Shown: in pieces, positions 41,928-50,455 of the stretch
Numbering within the stretch: the first letter of the stretch is position 1
How the letters are laid out: each line of letters begins with the position of its first letter
Assembly: GCA_021793315.1 (NCBI GenBank)
Contig: JAJYSZ010000009.1
Span: 1 to 55,960 of the forward strand
Origin: Bacillota bacterium
GTDB taxonomy: Bacteria > Bacillota > Sulfobacillia > JAJZYS01 > JAJYTV01
Direction of reading: 5' to 3'
Length of the DNA: 55,960 nucleotides
The notes under the pieces: generated by a model
The model's database searches: none
Told to the model about the DNA's origin: nothing
Seen by the model: the letters and a program-made list of their open reading frames with translations, nothing else
Position numbers and translations under genes: made by a program

Positions 41928-42050
41928 GAGGGAATTATCGCATGCGGCGCCGTGCGCGTGGCGGACCGCAAGCATTCTTCACGGTTTCTTGACAGCGCTT
42001 GGGGCAGGTCGGGCCTACACTCTGAGGGAAGCCGAACGGAGGCGACCGAA

Positions 42051-42290
42051 ATGACCGTGACGACGTCCGTCACTCCATGGGTCGCGTTGAGCGGCATTCT
42101 CTCAGCCCTGGCGGTGCTGGCGGTGCCCGTCGGGCTTGTCCTGGTCATCGTGGGCCTCGTGCAGTTCTTCCGGCCCGCGGAGACGCCGCCGGATCCGGAG
42201 GAGATCCTGAAGGGCCGCTACGCCCGAGGGGAGATCTCGCTCTCGGAGTACGAGGAGATGCTGCGGACGATCCGCGGCGAAGAGCCTTGA
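42051..42290 (+). CDS. Small membrane protein with SHOCT domain
   Basis: A 79-residue protein with one strong helix (about residues 12-40, 'ILSALAVLAVPVGLVLVIVG') and a C-terminal SHOCT motif, 'DPEEILKGRYARGEISLSEY' followed by 'EEMLRTIRG'. SHOCT segments are short two-helix modules found at protein ends, thought to mediate oligomerisation. ATG 42051 has CGGAGG at 8 bases. It is the first gene of a three-gene series whose later members overlap by 4 bases each, and it is divergent from the third two-component system. Confidence 0.85.
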   Translation: MTVTTSVTPWVALSGILSALAVLAVPVGLVLVIVGLVQFFRPAETPPDPEEILKGRYARGEISLSEYEEMLRTIRGEEP

Positions 42291-43003
42291 GCCGCCTCGT
42301 CCAAGTGGCTGCCGGCGCGGTCCTGCTGCTGGTTGCGGCAGTCACGCTGGCCTGGCACTGGCAGGCGCTCGGCTTCACGCCGATCTGGACGGCTATAGGT
42401 CTTCTGGCGATCGTCGGCGTGCCGAGCGCCATCTGGCTGAGCCTCGGTGCCCGGCCAAGCCGGCCGCGTCGCCTACCCCGCATCTTCTGGCTCGGACTGG
42501 CGCTCCTCTTGCTGGGGCTCGTCGCGTCGCAACCCTGGTATACCGTGACGCGATTCACGCGGCCGGTACCTATCACGGTGGGTCAGAATGGGGTGATGCC
42601 CGGCAACAGCATGTCGCGCACCGCCTTGCCCGCCCACGTGCAGACCGCGCTTTGGCGCATCTTCCCCAGCTTCTCGGTCGGCGAGGCATGGAGCGTCGTC
42701 GATGCTCCTCAGGCCGAGTACGAGATCTGGCTGAAGAGGCCCGGCGAGACGGGATTCGCCCTTCAGGCCTTCTGGCAAGGCGGGACGATCAGGATCGAGA
42801 ACCAAGGCAGCAACAGCCTCTACACGTCCGGCAGGGGCCGGGAACTGCCGCTCGCATCCCTGACAGCCAGCTATCGCCCTGGCAAGGGCGTCCTTGGCCC
42901 CTTCGTCTTCCCCGGCTACCTGCTCTACCTCGCGCCGGCGGCGGGGGAGAGCTGGACCATCGACCGCTACACAGCCGGCGAGAGCGGGGGGAGTGGGTAT
43001 TGA
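42287..43003 (+). CDS. Membrane-anchored protein of unknown function (SHOCT operon, second gene)
   Basis: A 238-residue protein with three hydrophobic segments in the first 90 residues ('VQVAAGAVLLLVAAVTLAWH', 'IWTAIGLLAIVGVPSAIWLS', 'FWLGLALLLLGLVA') and an extracytoplasmic domain of about 140 residues ('VGEAWSVVDAPQAEYEIWLK', 'GPFVFPGYLLYLAPAAGESW'). No family recognised. The TTG start overlaps the SHOCT stop as TTGA; GTG 42305 is an alternative. Gene order suggests that it forms a membrane complex with its two neighbours. Confidence 0.7.
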   Translation: MSRLVQVAAGAVLLLVAAVTLAWHWQALGFTPIWTAIGLLAIVGVPSAIWLSLGARPSRPRRLPRIFWLGLALLLLGLVASQPWYTVTRFTRPVPITVGQNGVMPGNSMSRTALPAHVQTALWRIFPSFSVGEAWSVVDAPQAEYEIWLKRPGETGFALQAFWQGGTIRIENQGSNSLYTSGRGRELPLASLTASYRPGKGVLGPFVFPGYLLYLAPAAGESWTIDRYTAGESGGSGY

Positions 43004-43653
43004 ACCGGCCAAGGAGAGGGCTGGTGCCGCTCGCCGCCGGCGTTGCCCTCGTGGCGGCGGGACTGCTCGGGCTGCACCTGTCCGGTAGCGGGGCGTCGAC
43101 GGTGGCCACCATACAGCCTACCCGCGCGGAACTTAGAGCCACGGGCCTGAAGGCGCCGCGTCTCTTCGCGCCCTACAAGGCGCTAGCCGTCTACACGTAT
43201 CGCGCGCCGGACTTCAAACGGACTTCCGGTGGCGCCTTCGGCATCTTCAGCGATGTGCTGGTGGTCCTCGGCACGCGACAGGGTGCGATGGTTGCCGTGA
43301 GCGAAGCGATGGGCCCACCCGGGGGCCCGGGCGTGATCAGCACGTCCGAAACCGGATGGCAGACGGTTCTGCCCCCGGCGCCCCGGCCTGTGAAGCCGGA
43401 GACACTCGCGCGCCTGCCCGTCGCAGAGCGCGGCGCGATCACGCAATGGGCGGCCTCGGCAGCGACGTCTCTACGGCAACTGACCATCTGGCCGTTCCCC
43501 AGCGGGGCGCTTGCGGTGACGACAACGGATGGAGGGCAGAGCGCCGCAGCCGTCTTCCAGGGCGGGAAGGAGGCCAAGCCGCTGTGGACGCTGAGCGCAC
43601 CCGCCTTGCAGGGCGGTTCCACGACACGGGTCGTGCTGAAGCCGCGCCGGTAG
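43000..43653 (+). CDS. Exported or anchored protein of unknown function (SHOCT operon, third gene)
   Basis: A 217-residue protein with one N-terminal helix ('LVPLAAGVALVAAGLLGLHL') and a soluble outer domain ('ALAVYTYRAPDFKRTSGGAF', 'ISTSETGWQTVLPPAPRPVK', 'LTIWPFPSGALAVTTTDGG'). The N-terminal helix could be a signal peptide or an anchor; no clear cleavage site is seen. TTG 43000 overlaps the preceding stop as TTGA and has GGGGGAG upstream, which fixes the start. No family recognised. A hairpin closes the operon. Confidence 0.7.
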   Translation: MNRPRRGLVPLAAGVALVAAGLLGLHLSGSGASTVATIQPTRAELRATGLKAPRLFAPYKALAVYTYRAPDFKRTSGGAFGIFSDVLVVLGTRQGAMVAVSEAMGPPGGPGVISTSETGWQTVLPPAPRPVKPETLARLPVAERGAITQWAASAATSLRQLTIWPFPSGALAVTTTDGGQSAAAVFQGGKEAKPLWTLSAPALQGGSTTRVVLKPRR

Positions 43654-43726
43654 CTCTGTGCCCAGGAGGTCGCGGGGTCTTGCCCCGGGGCCTCTTTCCG
43701 ATGTTCAATGCCGTATAAGGTGTCAC

Positions 43727-43758
43727 GGCAAGGCTCGGTCGTGCCGGGCCTTGCCTTT
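43727..43758 (+). terminator. Intrinsic terminator of the SHOCT operon
   Basis: GGCAAGGC and GCCTTGCC arms around a 13-base loop are followed by TTT. Confidence 0.65.
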
Positions 43759-43793
43759 CGTCAGCGAAACGGACCTAGCGCGGGGGCGTGTGC

Positions 43794-44504
43794 ATGGCAG
43801 CGGCAGAGCTAAGACCGCGTGGGCGTCGCCTTGCGGCTTGGTTTCTCTCCGTGCTCGTCCCCCGGGCGTCGCAGAACCGACCGGCCCGCCGCCTGACCCA
43901 GCTCCTCTTCGGCCTCATCCTGTACGGCGTCAGCGACTCTCTTCTCGTTCTCGCCCGACTCGGTCTCGACCCCTGGGACGTCTTCCACCAGGGGCTCTCC
44001 CGCCATACAGGCATCCCGATCGGCACGTGGTCGATCCTGGTGGGTGTCGCGGTGCTCTTTCTGTGGATCCCGCTCCGGCAACGGCCGGGGATTGGCACGC
44101 TGCTGAACGCGATCCTGATCGGCGCCGTGATGGATGTGATCCTTGGGGTCTTTGCGCCGCCCGAGGCGCTCTGGCTACGCGTGGTGCTGCTTGCTGCGGG
44201 TGTTTTCCTGTGTGGCGTCGCGACAGGCGCCTACATCGGTGCGGGTCTCGGACCGGGACCGCGCGACGGGGTCATGATGGGGCTGGCGGCGCGCGGCTAT
44301 TCCCTGCGCAAGGCCAGGACGGCGATCGAGGTGACAGTGCTCGTGGCGGGATGGCTTCTCGGCGGCAGCGTCGGCATCGGCACACTCGTCTACGCGCTCG
44401 GCATCGGTCCCCTGGCGCATGTTTTCATCCCGCTGTTTACGGTGCGGCCATCCACCTCTGCCGAGCCGGCGGCGTCTGAGGGGAACTCCGCAACGGCCCT
44501 TTAA
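43794..44504 (+). CDS. YczE/YyaS/YitT-like integral membrane protein
   Basis: A 236-residue protein with about five hydrophobic helices. 'LTQLLFGLILYGVSDSLLVL', 'ARLGLDPWDVFHQGLSRHTG', 'IPIGTWSILVGVAVLFLWIP', 'GTLLNAILIGAVMDVILG' and 'GAYIGAGLGPGPRDGVMMGL' are the conserved blocks of the YczE (COG2364) family, whose function is not known; the Bacillus subtilis member is linked to surfactin production. ATG 43794 is used; GTG 43788 two codons earlier is possible. No operon partner. Confidence 0.85.
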   Translation: MAAAELRPRGRRLAAWFLSVLVPRASQNRPARRLTQLLFGLILYGVSDSLLVLARLGLDPWDVFHQGLSRHTGIPIGTWSILVGVAVLFLWIPLRQRPGIGTLLNAILIGAVMDVILGVFAPPEALWLRVVLLAAGVFLCGVATGAYIGAGLGPGPRDGVMMGLAARGYSLRKARTAIEVTVLVAGWLLGGSVGIGTLVYALGIGPLAHVFIPLFTVRPSTSAEPAASEGNSATAL

Positions 44505-44689
44505 AGCGTCGGCCGCGGACGGTCTGCGTCTGTTTCACAGCCTTCGCTGCACGGGAGCGACGGGGCAGGGGATGCCTCGGCGACGCCGAGAATGACATCC
44601 CACGATCGCTTCTCGACGTAAACGAATGATCCGCCGAGCAGCACAACGTTCCTCGTGCGCTCGGCGGAACGTTCAAATGGCGTGGACAT
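44501..44689 (-). CDS. Possible small protein, unknown
   Basis: A 62-codon reading, 'MSTPFERSAERTRNVVLLGG' continuing 'SFVYVEKRSWDVILGV', convergent with and overlapping the preceding gene's stop by four bases. No ribosome site or family; it may be chance. Confidence 0.3.
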   Translation of the reverse strand: MSTPFERSAERTRNVVLLGGSFVYVEKRSWDVILGVAEASPAPSLPCSEGCETDADRPRPTL

Positions 44690-45011
44690 GGATCACACGC
44701 GATCGGTTTTCCAAGGACCTCCCACGGTGTGCATGTTTGGGCAATCTGCGGGCTGAAATAGCGAACACGTCTTGTGTCTGGATTCCATCAACGCAGTGAG
44801 TTTCAGGGCGGATACGGCCCGCTCGTGCGGCGTGGTGGACTGAGGCCGGTCACGCCGGGTGCAACGGGGAACAGCGCCCTTGAAATCTCGCCAGGATCTG
44901 CGTAAATGTGGCACAAAGTGCCCTCGTCGTTCAGGACAGGAGTAATTGGCCGGAGGTGGCGGTTTAGGCGGATTCCATCGCCTGTGCGCAGTGACGCTGC
45001 GCAAAACCTGA
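44690..45011. other. Intergenic region downstream of the MutS-like pair
   Basis: No gene is supported on either strand. The DNA is less GC-rich than its surroundings. Inverted CGCCTGTG/CGGATTCC-type pairs near 44960-44985 are too imperfect to call a terminator. Confidence 0.4.
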
Positions 45012-46511
45012 TCAGCCGTCGCCGAAAACCTTTCGGTAGAGGTCGGTCCCGTAGCTGGTCGGCGACGGGCCCTCGACAGCCAGGCGGAAGCTGCGTCGGC
45101 CACCCTCCTCGCGCCCCGCACGCAAGAAGAGCACCCGATCCGAGCCTTCGCGGAAGAACCCGTCCGCGAGGTCGTAGAAGTGTGTCACGAAGAATAGCCG
45201 CACTTCGGCCTCCGTGAACGCCCGGACCACCTGGCGGCCGATTTCGGAGCCCTCGCGCTCGTTCGTCGACGAGAAGGACTCGTTGCAAAGCAGGAGACCG
45301 CCAGGTCGCGCAAGATCCGCCAGGCGGCTCATCCTGCGCAGTTCCTCGTCGAGCCTGCCACTGCGCAGCTCTGCGTCCTCCGGCCGCGGGAAGTGGGTCA
45401 GAACGACCTTCGCGATGTCGGCCGAGAAGCTCTCCGCCCCCACGAACATGCCGCATTGCATCATGAGGTGCGCGGTGCCGACGCTGCGCAGGAAGGTCGA
45501 CTTGCCCCCCTGGTTCGCGCCGGTGACGACGACGAGAGCCTTGCCGCCGACGTCGAGATCGTTGCCGACCGCCGGGGTGTCCAGGGTAAGGGCGAGGCAC
45601 ACGTCGTAGAGCCCCCTTAGGGACATGCGCCCGCTGCCGGCCGGCAGGGGCGTGGGGACGCACGTCGGCCCCCCCTTGGCATCGAGAGCGGCCTCGAGGT
45701 TCAGGGCGGCGACGTAGAACCCGAGTTCCGCCCTGAGCAGCGTGAAGAAGCCCAGCACGTGTTCCGCAGACTGCGCCAGAGCATTCGCCACGAGGTTGAT
45801 TCCCCTGCCGCGCAGCTCCGCAAGGGCCTGGTGGCCGGCCTCGTCGCGGTCCGCGATCTCGAAGCTGTACGTCTTGGGACCCCTGCCGAGCAACCGTTCG
45901 AGCAAGGGAGCCGTGGTACTCTGCGAGCGGTGCAGGACATAATCCTTCCCCTTGCCGCCCTGGCCCAGATGCGCGCTCAGCACGACGCCGCGCTCGTGGC
46001 GCAGTTCGTCCAGGCGGCCCCGCACGGAGCGGAGGTACTCCTCGTCGAGTTCCGCGACCACCATGGCGAGGAACCGGGTGAAGCCCCGCGAGCGGAATGC
46101 GCCCCGGTTCTCCTCGGCGATCTTCCGCAGCCGCCGCAACATCCCCAGGAGCATCTCCATCAGCTCGACCGAGCTGTGGAGAATGAGCTCGGGTGACCTC
46201 GCGAAGAAGTACATGCCGTGGATCTTGCGCTGCTGCTCCAGCGCGTCGACCGCCACCCGGTAGAGCGCGAGGGCTGCCTCGCGATGCCTCAGGCAATCCT
46301 GCAGGATCTCCTGGCGGTAGACGATCTCCGCGGGATCCTGCAGGCTCGTAAGCACGGCGCGCTCGGCGATCTTGCGCAGGAAAGCGTCGCCGGCCGCCAT
46401 CGCGTCGAACAGCAGGCCGAGCCCGAGGTCCAGCGCGAGGTCCTCCGCCTGCGGCGGCAATGCCGCCTGCGGATCGAGGTCGCGGTCGGGGTGCATCAGC
46501 AGGGGCTTCAT
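45012..46511 (-). CDS. MutS-like ATPase without mismatch-recognition domains (second of pair)
   Basis: A 499-residue protein made of an alpha-helical lever/core region (about 1-310) and a MutS family C-terminal ATPase. Walker A is 'VVTGANQGGKSTFLRSVGTA'; the Walker B/signature region is 'LLCNESFSSTNEREGSEIG', where Asn replaces the usual Asp of DE(x)GRGT; 'FVTHFYDLAD' is the His-loop position. The N-terminal mismatch-binding and connector domains of MutS are absent. Function is unknown; DNA-structure handling or an unrelated membrane or nucleotide role are possible. Its ATG overlaps the upstream paralog's stop by 4 bases (ATGA). Confidence 0.85.
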   Translation of the reverse strand: MKPLLMHPDRDLDPQAALPPQAEDLALDLGLGLLFDAMAAGDAFLRKIAERAVLTSLQDPAEIVYRQEILQDCLRHREAALALYRVAVDALEQQRKIHGMYFFARSPELILHSSVELMEMLLGMLRRLRKIAEENRGAFRSRGFTRFLAMVVAELDEEYLRSVRGRLDELRHERGVVLSAHLGQGGKGKDYVLHRSQSTTAPLLERLLGRGPKTYSFEIADRDEAGHQALAELRGRGINLVANALAQSAEHVLGFFTLLRAELGFYVAALNLEAALDAKGGPTCVPTPLPAGSGRMSLRGLYDVCLALTLDTPAVGNDLDVGGKALVVVTGANQGGKSTFLRSVGTAHLMMQCGMFVGAESFSADIAKVVLTHFPRPEDAELRSGRLDEELRRMSRLADLARPGGLLLCNESFSSTNEREGSEIGRQVVRAFTEAEVRLFFVTHFYDLADGFFREGSDRVLFLRAGREEGGRRSFRLAVEGPSPTSYGTDLYRKVFGDG

Positions 46512-48043
46512 CGCGCGAGCCTTCGCTGCAGCATATCGTAGGTGAGGCGGTGCTTGCGCGCGAGAGCCATGGCGTAGGCGAGGCCGTCTGGAGGATGCCG
46601 CAGGATCTCGTACGTCCGCATGGTCGGGTCCTCCAGGTCCACCGTGCCGACCATGCTGACCGTCTCGTCTCCGAGTGTCGAAAGCTCGTCGACGAAGGTC
46701 ACGTAGACGCAGAGCATGTCCTTGCGGATCACACGCCCGAGCACGGCCTCCCCAAGCAGCCGCGCATCCTGCAAGGTGGTCGAGGAGAAGGTCTCGTTCA
46801 TGATCAGGATGCTGCGATCCGTCGCATCAGCGAGGATTTCCCGTAGCCGCTCGAGCTCGCCCTGCAGCCGGCCGCGCTGGTCCTCCAGCTGCTCCGAACG
46901 GGCGAAGACCGTGAAGATCCGGTCGCAGAGCAGAAGACGCGCCCGGCGGCCGGGTACGGGCAGGCCGAGCCGCCCGAGGTGGTGCAGCTGCCCGAAGGTC
47001 CGGGCGAACGTCGTCTTCCCGCCCTGGTTCGGCCCGGACACGACGAAGACCCGCTCGACGCCCTGCAGGTGGAAGTCGTTGCAGACCACATGGCCCCCGG
47101 CCTTCAGGAGGCTGTCCGCCAGCGCAAGATCGAAGGTTCGTTCGGCCGCCACCGCCTTGCCGGCGGAGTGAACCTCCGGCAGGCAGAAAGACAGCCCGGC
47201 GGCCTCCAGCCGCCCGGCGAAGGCCAGGTACGCGAGGTAGAACTGCACCTCCCGGTCGAAGCGGACCAGCGTCTCGTCGAGGAACGCCTGCCGCCCGTAG
47301 GCGAACGCGACCAGCGAGGCAAAGAGATCTGGATGGAGTTTGGCCACCCTCTCGAGCACCTCGGCCTCGACATGGTTCATCTCCGGAAAGCTCGGGAAGA
47401 CGACGCTGTAGTCATTGACCCCGCCCTGCCGGAAGCGGGAGAACGTCTGCTCGATCTCCCGGCTGTAGTCCGCGTCGGGTTCGTAGGCGCCGACGGCGAC
47501 GCGGTTGCCCTTGATCTGCACGCGATAGGCTACGTCACGAAGGCCTTCCCGCAGTCGCCTGCTCTCCGACGCCAGCGCCGTGAACGTCCCGGAGTCGGTG
47601 TATGAGCGAAGGTACGCGGCGAAGCCGACCATGCCCCCGGATGATGCCGCCGCGTGGGGCAGATTCCCCGCGAGGGTCCGCACCGAACCGCAGTAGTCCA
47701 CGACGGCACCGAGAAACCAGATCGCCCGCTGATAGCGGTAATGGAGCTTGCCCATTTGGGCGAGCTGCGTCCGCACCCCGCGCATCGCTGAGGCGAACGT
47801 CTCGACGTGCCCGCGCAATCCTTCGTCCGCGAGGTCGCGCAGGACTTCATGCCGGTAGGCGACCTCGTCTGCCGTCCGGAGCGGCAAACGGAAGAACGGT
47901 ACGAGGTCATAGTCCTCACGGCCCTCGACCACGGCGGCGAAGACCTCGTTCAGGCGCAGGTCTCCGTAGAAGTCCGCCGTCTCCTCCGCTGGGTCGACGG
48001 TTTCGCCCGCCGCACCGGGGAACAGGATGCTCTTGAAGCCCAA
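46508..48043 (-). CDS. MutS-like ATPase without mismatch-recognition domains (first of pair)
   Basis: A 511-residue paralog of the following gene. It starts 'LGFKSILFPG' and continues 'DFYGDLRLNEVFAAVVEGRE', then a long helical core, Walker A 'VVSGPNQGGKTTFARTFGQL', and Walker B/signature 'ILIMNETFSSTTLQDARLLG', again with Asn where MutS has Asp. TTG 48043 is chosen because GGTGGAGG lies 7-8 bases upstream and the protein begins there in family style; the open reading further up has no such features. The coupled pair probably forms a heterodimeric ATPase, as MutS-type ATPases work in pairs. Confidence 0.83.
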   Translation of the reverse strand: MGFKSILFPGAAGETVDPAEETADFYGDLRLNEVFAAVVEGREDYDLVPFFRLPLRTADEVAYRHEVLRDLADEGLRGHVETFASAMRGVRTQLAQMGKLHYRYQRAIWFLGAVVDYCGSVRTLAGNLPHAAASSGGMVGFAAYLRSYTDSGTFTALASESRRLREGLRDVAYRVQIKGNRVAVGAYEPDADYSREIEQTFSRFRQGGVNDYSVVFPSFPEMNHVEAEVLERVAKLHPDLFASLVAFAYGRQAFLDETLVRFDREVQFYLAYLAFAGRLEAAGLSFCLPEVHSAGKAVAAERTFDLALADSLLKAGGHVVCNDFHLQGVERVFVVSGPNQGGKTTFARTFGQLHHLGRLGLPVPGRRARLLLCDRIFTVFARSEQLEDQRGRLQGELERLREILADATDRSILIMNETFSSTTLQDARLLGEAVLGRVIRKDMLCVYVTFVDELSTLGDETVSMVGTVDLEDPTMRTYEILRHPPDGLAYAMALARKHRLTYDMLQRRLAR

Positions 48044-48109
48044 CCCCGGCCACCTCCACCCCTGAGAGCATTTCAGATGCGCCGCACGGGGTTGCGCAGC
48101 CAGCAAACA

Positions 48110-48418
48110 TCAGGCTGACGCTCCTCGCGCACGTGACCAAGTGGTCATAGCGGTCAAGGAGTCGTCAGCCGAGTTCGGCGGTTTCCTCGCGCCCAGGGGT
48201 GCGAGGCGGTAGACCTCCATTACCCTGGCTACCTTATACGTCGCCTGCGGGACGCCCGTCAACCTGCCCACCCGGGCGCCGCCTGGGATGCGGATCTCCG
48301 GCCCGCAGATCCGTAGCGGAACGCGACGGGCGCCAGATGCCCTGCTTCGCCTCCAGACTCTCACCACGTTCCAGGTCTCGATGCGACCGCTTCCGCGCTC
48401 GGCTCCAGGCACTTGCAT
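48110..48418 (-). CDS. Possible small basic protein, unknown
   Basis: A 102-codon reading containing 'VPLRICGPEIRIPGGARVGR' and 'ATYKVARVMEVYRLAPLG', which looks more protein-like than its surroundings. No ribosome site or family recognised. It occupies most of the 440 bases between the MutS-like pair and DoxX, which otherwise hold only a hairpin. Confidence 0.25.
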   Translation of the reverse strand: MQVPGAERGSGRIETWNVVRVWRRSRASGARRVPLRICGPEIRIPGGARVGRLTGVPQATYKVARVMEVYRLAPLGARKPPNSADDSLTAMTTWSRARGASA

Positions 48419-48423
48419 GCGAG

Positions 48424-48452
48424 GGCCCGTGCACCCCATCGGCGCACGGGCC
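48424..48452 (-). terminator. Hairpin after doxX
   Basis: A perfect 9-bp stem, GGCCCGTGC/GCACGGGCC, with an 11-base loop lies 32 bases beyond the doxX stop. There is no T-run. Confidence 0.5.
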
Positions 48453-48483
48453 TGGCGAAGCGAGCGCTGGGCATCACCGAGGC

Positions 48484-48855
48484 TCAAAGGGCATAGGTGC
48501 CCGGACCCACGAGGGCTAGACCAATGGCCACGGCAGCCAGCACCAGCGAGTACTCGTAGCCGCGCAATCCCTGCGACCAAGTCACCTTGGCCACCGCGAC
48601 GGCCATGGTCACGATGAAGAGAAACGCCGCGACGGGCAGCCACAGCCCGGCGGCCAGCAGAAGACCCGCAAGCGTCTCCCCCGCACCGGCAAGGAGCGCC
48701 ATCAGCCAAGCCGGTCGCAGGCCAAGGCCCGCGAACATCTGCGTCGTGCTCTTGAACCCATGACCGCCGAACCAGCCGAACAGTTTCTGCACCCCATGGA
48801 CAGCAAAGAGCAGACCGACCACCAGACGAATGAGCAATAGGCCAAGATCCGCCAT
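48484..48855 (-). CDS. DoxX-family membrane protein
   Basis: A 123-residue protein with four helices and the DoxX/COG2259 pattern: 'LLLIRLVVGLLFAVHGVQKL', 'GGHGFKSTTQMFAGLGLRPA', 'LAGAGETLAGLLLAAGLWLP' and 'AAVAIGLALVGPG'. DoxX proteins are associated with quinone-linked electron transfer or redox stress defence. ATG 48855 has GGGAGG at 5 bases; the open reading 9 codons upstream is rejected. A promoter with a palindromic spacer lies upstream. Confidence 0.88.
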   Translation of the reverse strand: MADLGLLLIRLVVGLLFAVHGVQKLFGWFGGHGFKSTTQMFAGLGLRPAWLMALLAGAGETLAGLLLAAGLWLPVAAFLFIVTMAVAVAKVTWSQGLRGYEYSLVLAAVAIGLALVGPGTYAL

Positions 48856-48911
48856 GTCGTCCTCCCTGCGGCACCGCTTCAACGCGAAAACTCGCTAGCG
48901 ACAAGACGACA

Positions 48912-48940
48912 TTGTTATGCAAAGCGCTTTATTGTGTCAA
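48912..48940 (-). promoter_or_regulatory. Sigma-70-type promoter of doxX with operator palindrome in the spacer
   Basis: Reading leftwards: TTGACA (48935-48940), a 17-base spacer, and TAACAA (48912-48917). The -35 is perfect, the -10 weak (AACAAT one base further matches better). The spacer contains the perfect 10-bp palindrome AAAGCGCTTT at 48921-48930, well placed for a repressor. The remaining sequence up to 49216 has no gene. Confidence 0.6.
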
Positions 48941-49216
48941 TCGTCCAAGCGTCGTTCCGTGCAGATTTTGAAGGCCCGCCGCACATGGAGACCCCCGGCC
49001 GGGCAGCGTCCCGAACACGGCGTTCTTCCGTGCAGCGCCTCCGGGAAAGCGATCGGCCTTTCGGCAAAACGGAGCCGCCGTACGGCGCAGGGGCAGCTCC
49101 ACGCATAGCGAAGTCCTCGGGCGGAGCGATTGGCGCGCCATTCCCAGGTCGCCATGGTCTCAGGCCGGGATTGCGCGCCTCCCCCATTCGGTGCTTGGGT
49201 GGGAGGAAGGCAGCAG

Positions 49217-50404
49217 ATGGCGTTACGGATCAGCGAGGGCGAGTACCGGCGCAGGCGCCAGCGAATCTTCCAGAGGCTGGGCGACCGGGGCGTCGAGGCC
49301 CTGGTACTCTTCGGCGGCCACAACGTGGGCTATTTCTGCCGCTTCGCCTTCATCCCGACCGAACGCCCGATCGCGGCGGTCGTCACGCCGGAGCGGGCAG
49401 AGCTCCTGGTGCCGCGCCTCGAAGTGGAGCACGCCGAAGAAGGCGCGCTGGTCGACGACGTCGTCTCGTACCCGGAGTTCCCTGGTGAGCGTCCGCCTCT
49501 GTCGTACCTGCGCGACATGCTCGAGCGGCTCGGCCTCACCCGCGCGAAGCTTGGCGTTGACGCGGACGGCTACGGCCGCGTCTTCGGGTCGCGGGGGCCG
49601 AGGCTTTCCGGTCTCGTCCCGGACGCCGAGGTCCTCGACGTCCTCGACGACATCGAATACCTCCAGATGATCAATACGGACGAGGAAATCGCACTGATCC
49701 GCGAGAGCGCGAAGTGGGGCAACCTCGCGCACACGTACCTCCAGGAGTTCTGCCGGGTCGGGGTCTCCGAAACGGAGATTTCGCTGAGGGCATCCCTCGA
49801 GGCGACGCTCGCGATGCTGCGTACCCTCGGGCCCTCCTACCGGGCGGGCGTCGGCCAGACGGGTGCCTTCGCGGACTTCCGCGGCCAGATCGGCAAGGAT
49901 TCGGCTCTTCCGCATGCGATCAGCACCAACGTCCGCCTCAAGCCCGGCGACGTGCTCGTCACCGGGGCGGACGCCACCGTCTGGGACTACGGCAGCGAGC
50001 TCGAGCGGACCATGATCATGGGCGAACCGTCCAAGGAGCAGGAAAAATTCTTCCGCCTGATGCTCGAGGTGCAGACTGCTGCGATCGAAGCCATCCGCCC
50101 TGGCATCCCGTGCTCGGCGGTGGACGAGGTCACGCTGCGATTCTTCGGGGAGCACGACCTTGAGCCGTACTGGCGCCACCACACGGGCCACGCGAAGTCG
50201 CAGCTCGTCCACGAGGCGCCCTTCCTGGACCGGGGCGACCACCGCCTCATCGAGGTCGGGATGGTGTTCACTGTGGAGCCCGGCATCTATGTCCCTGGCT
50301 TCGCGGGCTTCCGCCATTCCGACACCGTGCTCGTGACCGAGCGCGGCGCGGAGTTCATCACCTACTACCCGCGCGACCTGGAGAGCCTCGTGATTCCCGT
50401 CTGA
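49217..50404 (+). CDS. M24-fold (Xaa-Pro peptidase/creatinase-like) hydrolase with altered metal ligands
   Basis: A 395-residue protein with the creatinase N domain ('ALVLFGGHNVGYFCRFAFIP') and a pita-bread C domain. Of the five M24 metal ligands, His in 'HTGHAKSQLVHEAP' and Glu in 'GMVFTVEPGIYV' are present. The usual two Asp in DxG...SDxTR read 'VTGADATVWDYGSELERT' (Gly and Glu at the Asp positions), and the final Glu reads Ser in 'GFRHSDTVLVTE'. It is therefore unlikely to be a two-metal peptidase. Metal-free relatives are creatinase and ectoine hydrolase, which open C-N bonds. ATG 49217 has GGGAGGAAGG upstream. It heads the rightward catabolic series. Confidence 0.85.
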   Translation: MALRISEGEYRRRRQRIFQRLGDRGVEALVLFGGHNVGYFCRFAFIPTERPIAAVVTPERAELLVPRLEVEHAEEGALVDDVVSYPEFPGERPPLSYLRDMLERLGLTRAKLGVDADGYGRVFGSRGPRLSGLVPDAEVLDVLDDIEYLQMINTDEEIALIRESAKWGNLAHTYLQEFCRVGVSETEISLRASLEATLAMLRTLGPSYRAGVGQTGAFADFRGQIGKDSALPHAISTNVRLKPGDVLVTGADATVWDYGSELERTMIMGEPSKEQEKFFRLMLEVQTAAIEAIRPGIPCSAVDEVTLRFFGEHDLEPYWRHHTGHAKSQLVHEAPFLDRGDHRLIEVGMVFTVEPGIYVPGFAGFRHSDTVLVTERGAEFITYYPRDLESLVIPV

Positions 50405-50455
50405 CGCCTCCCCGGCCGTCTTCCAGGCCCATCGCGAAGTGAGGAGGGCGCGACC

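Noticed and set aside
41989..42021. Promoter TTGACA...TACACT for the SHOCT operon
   Set aside because: The spacer is 21 bases, too long for a normal sigma-70 promoter; the -35 match alone is not enough.
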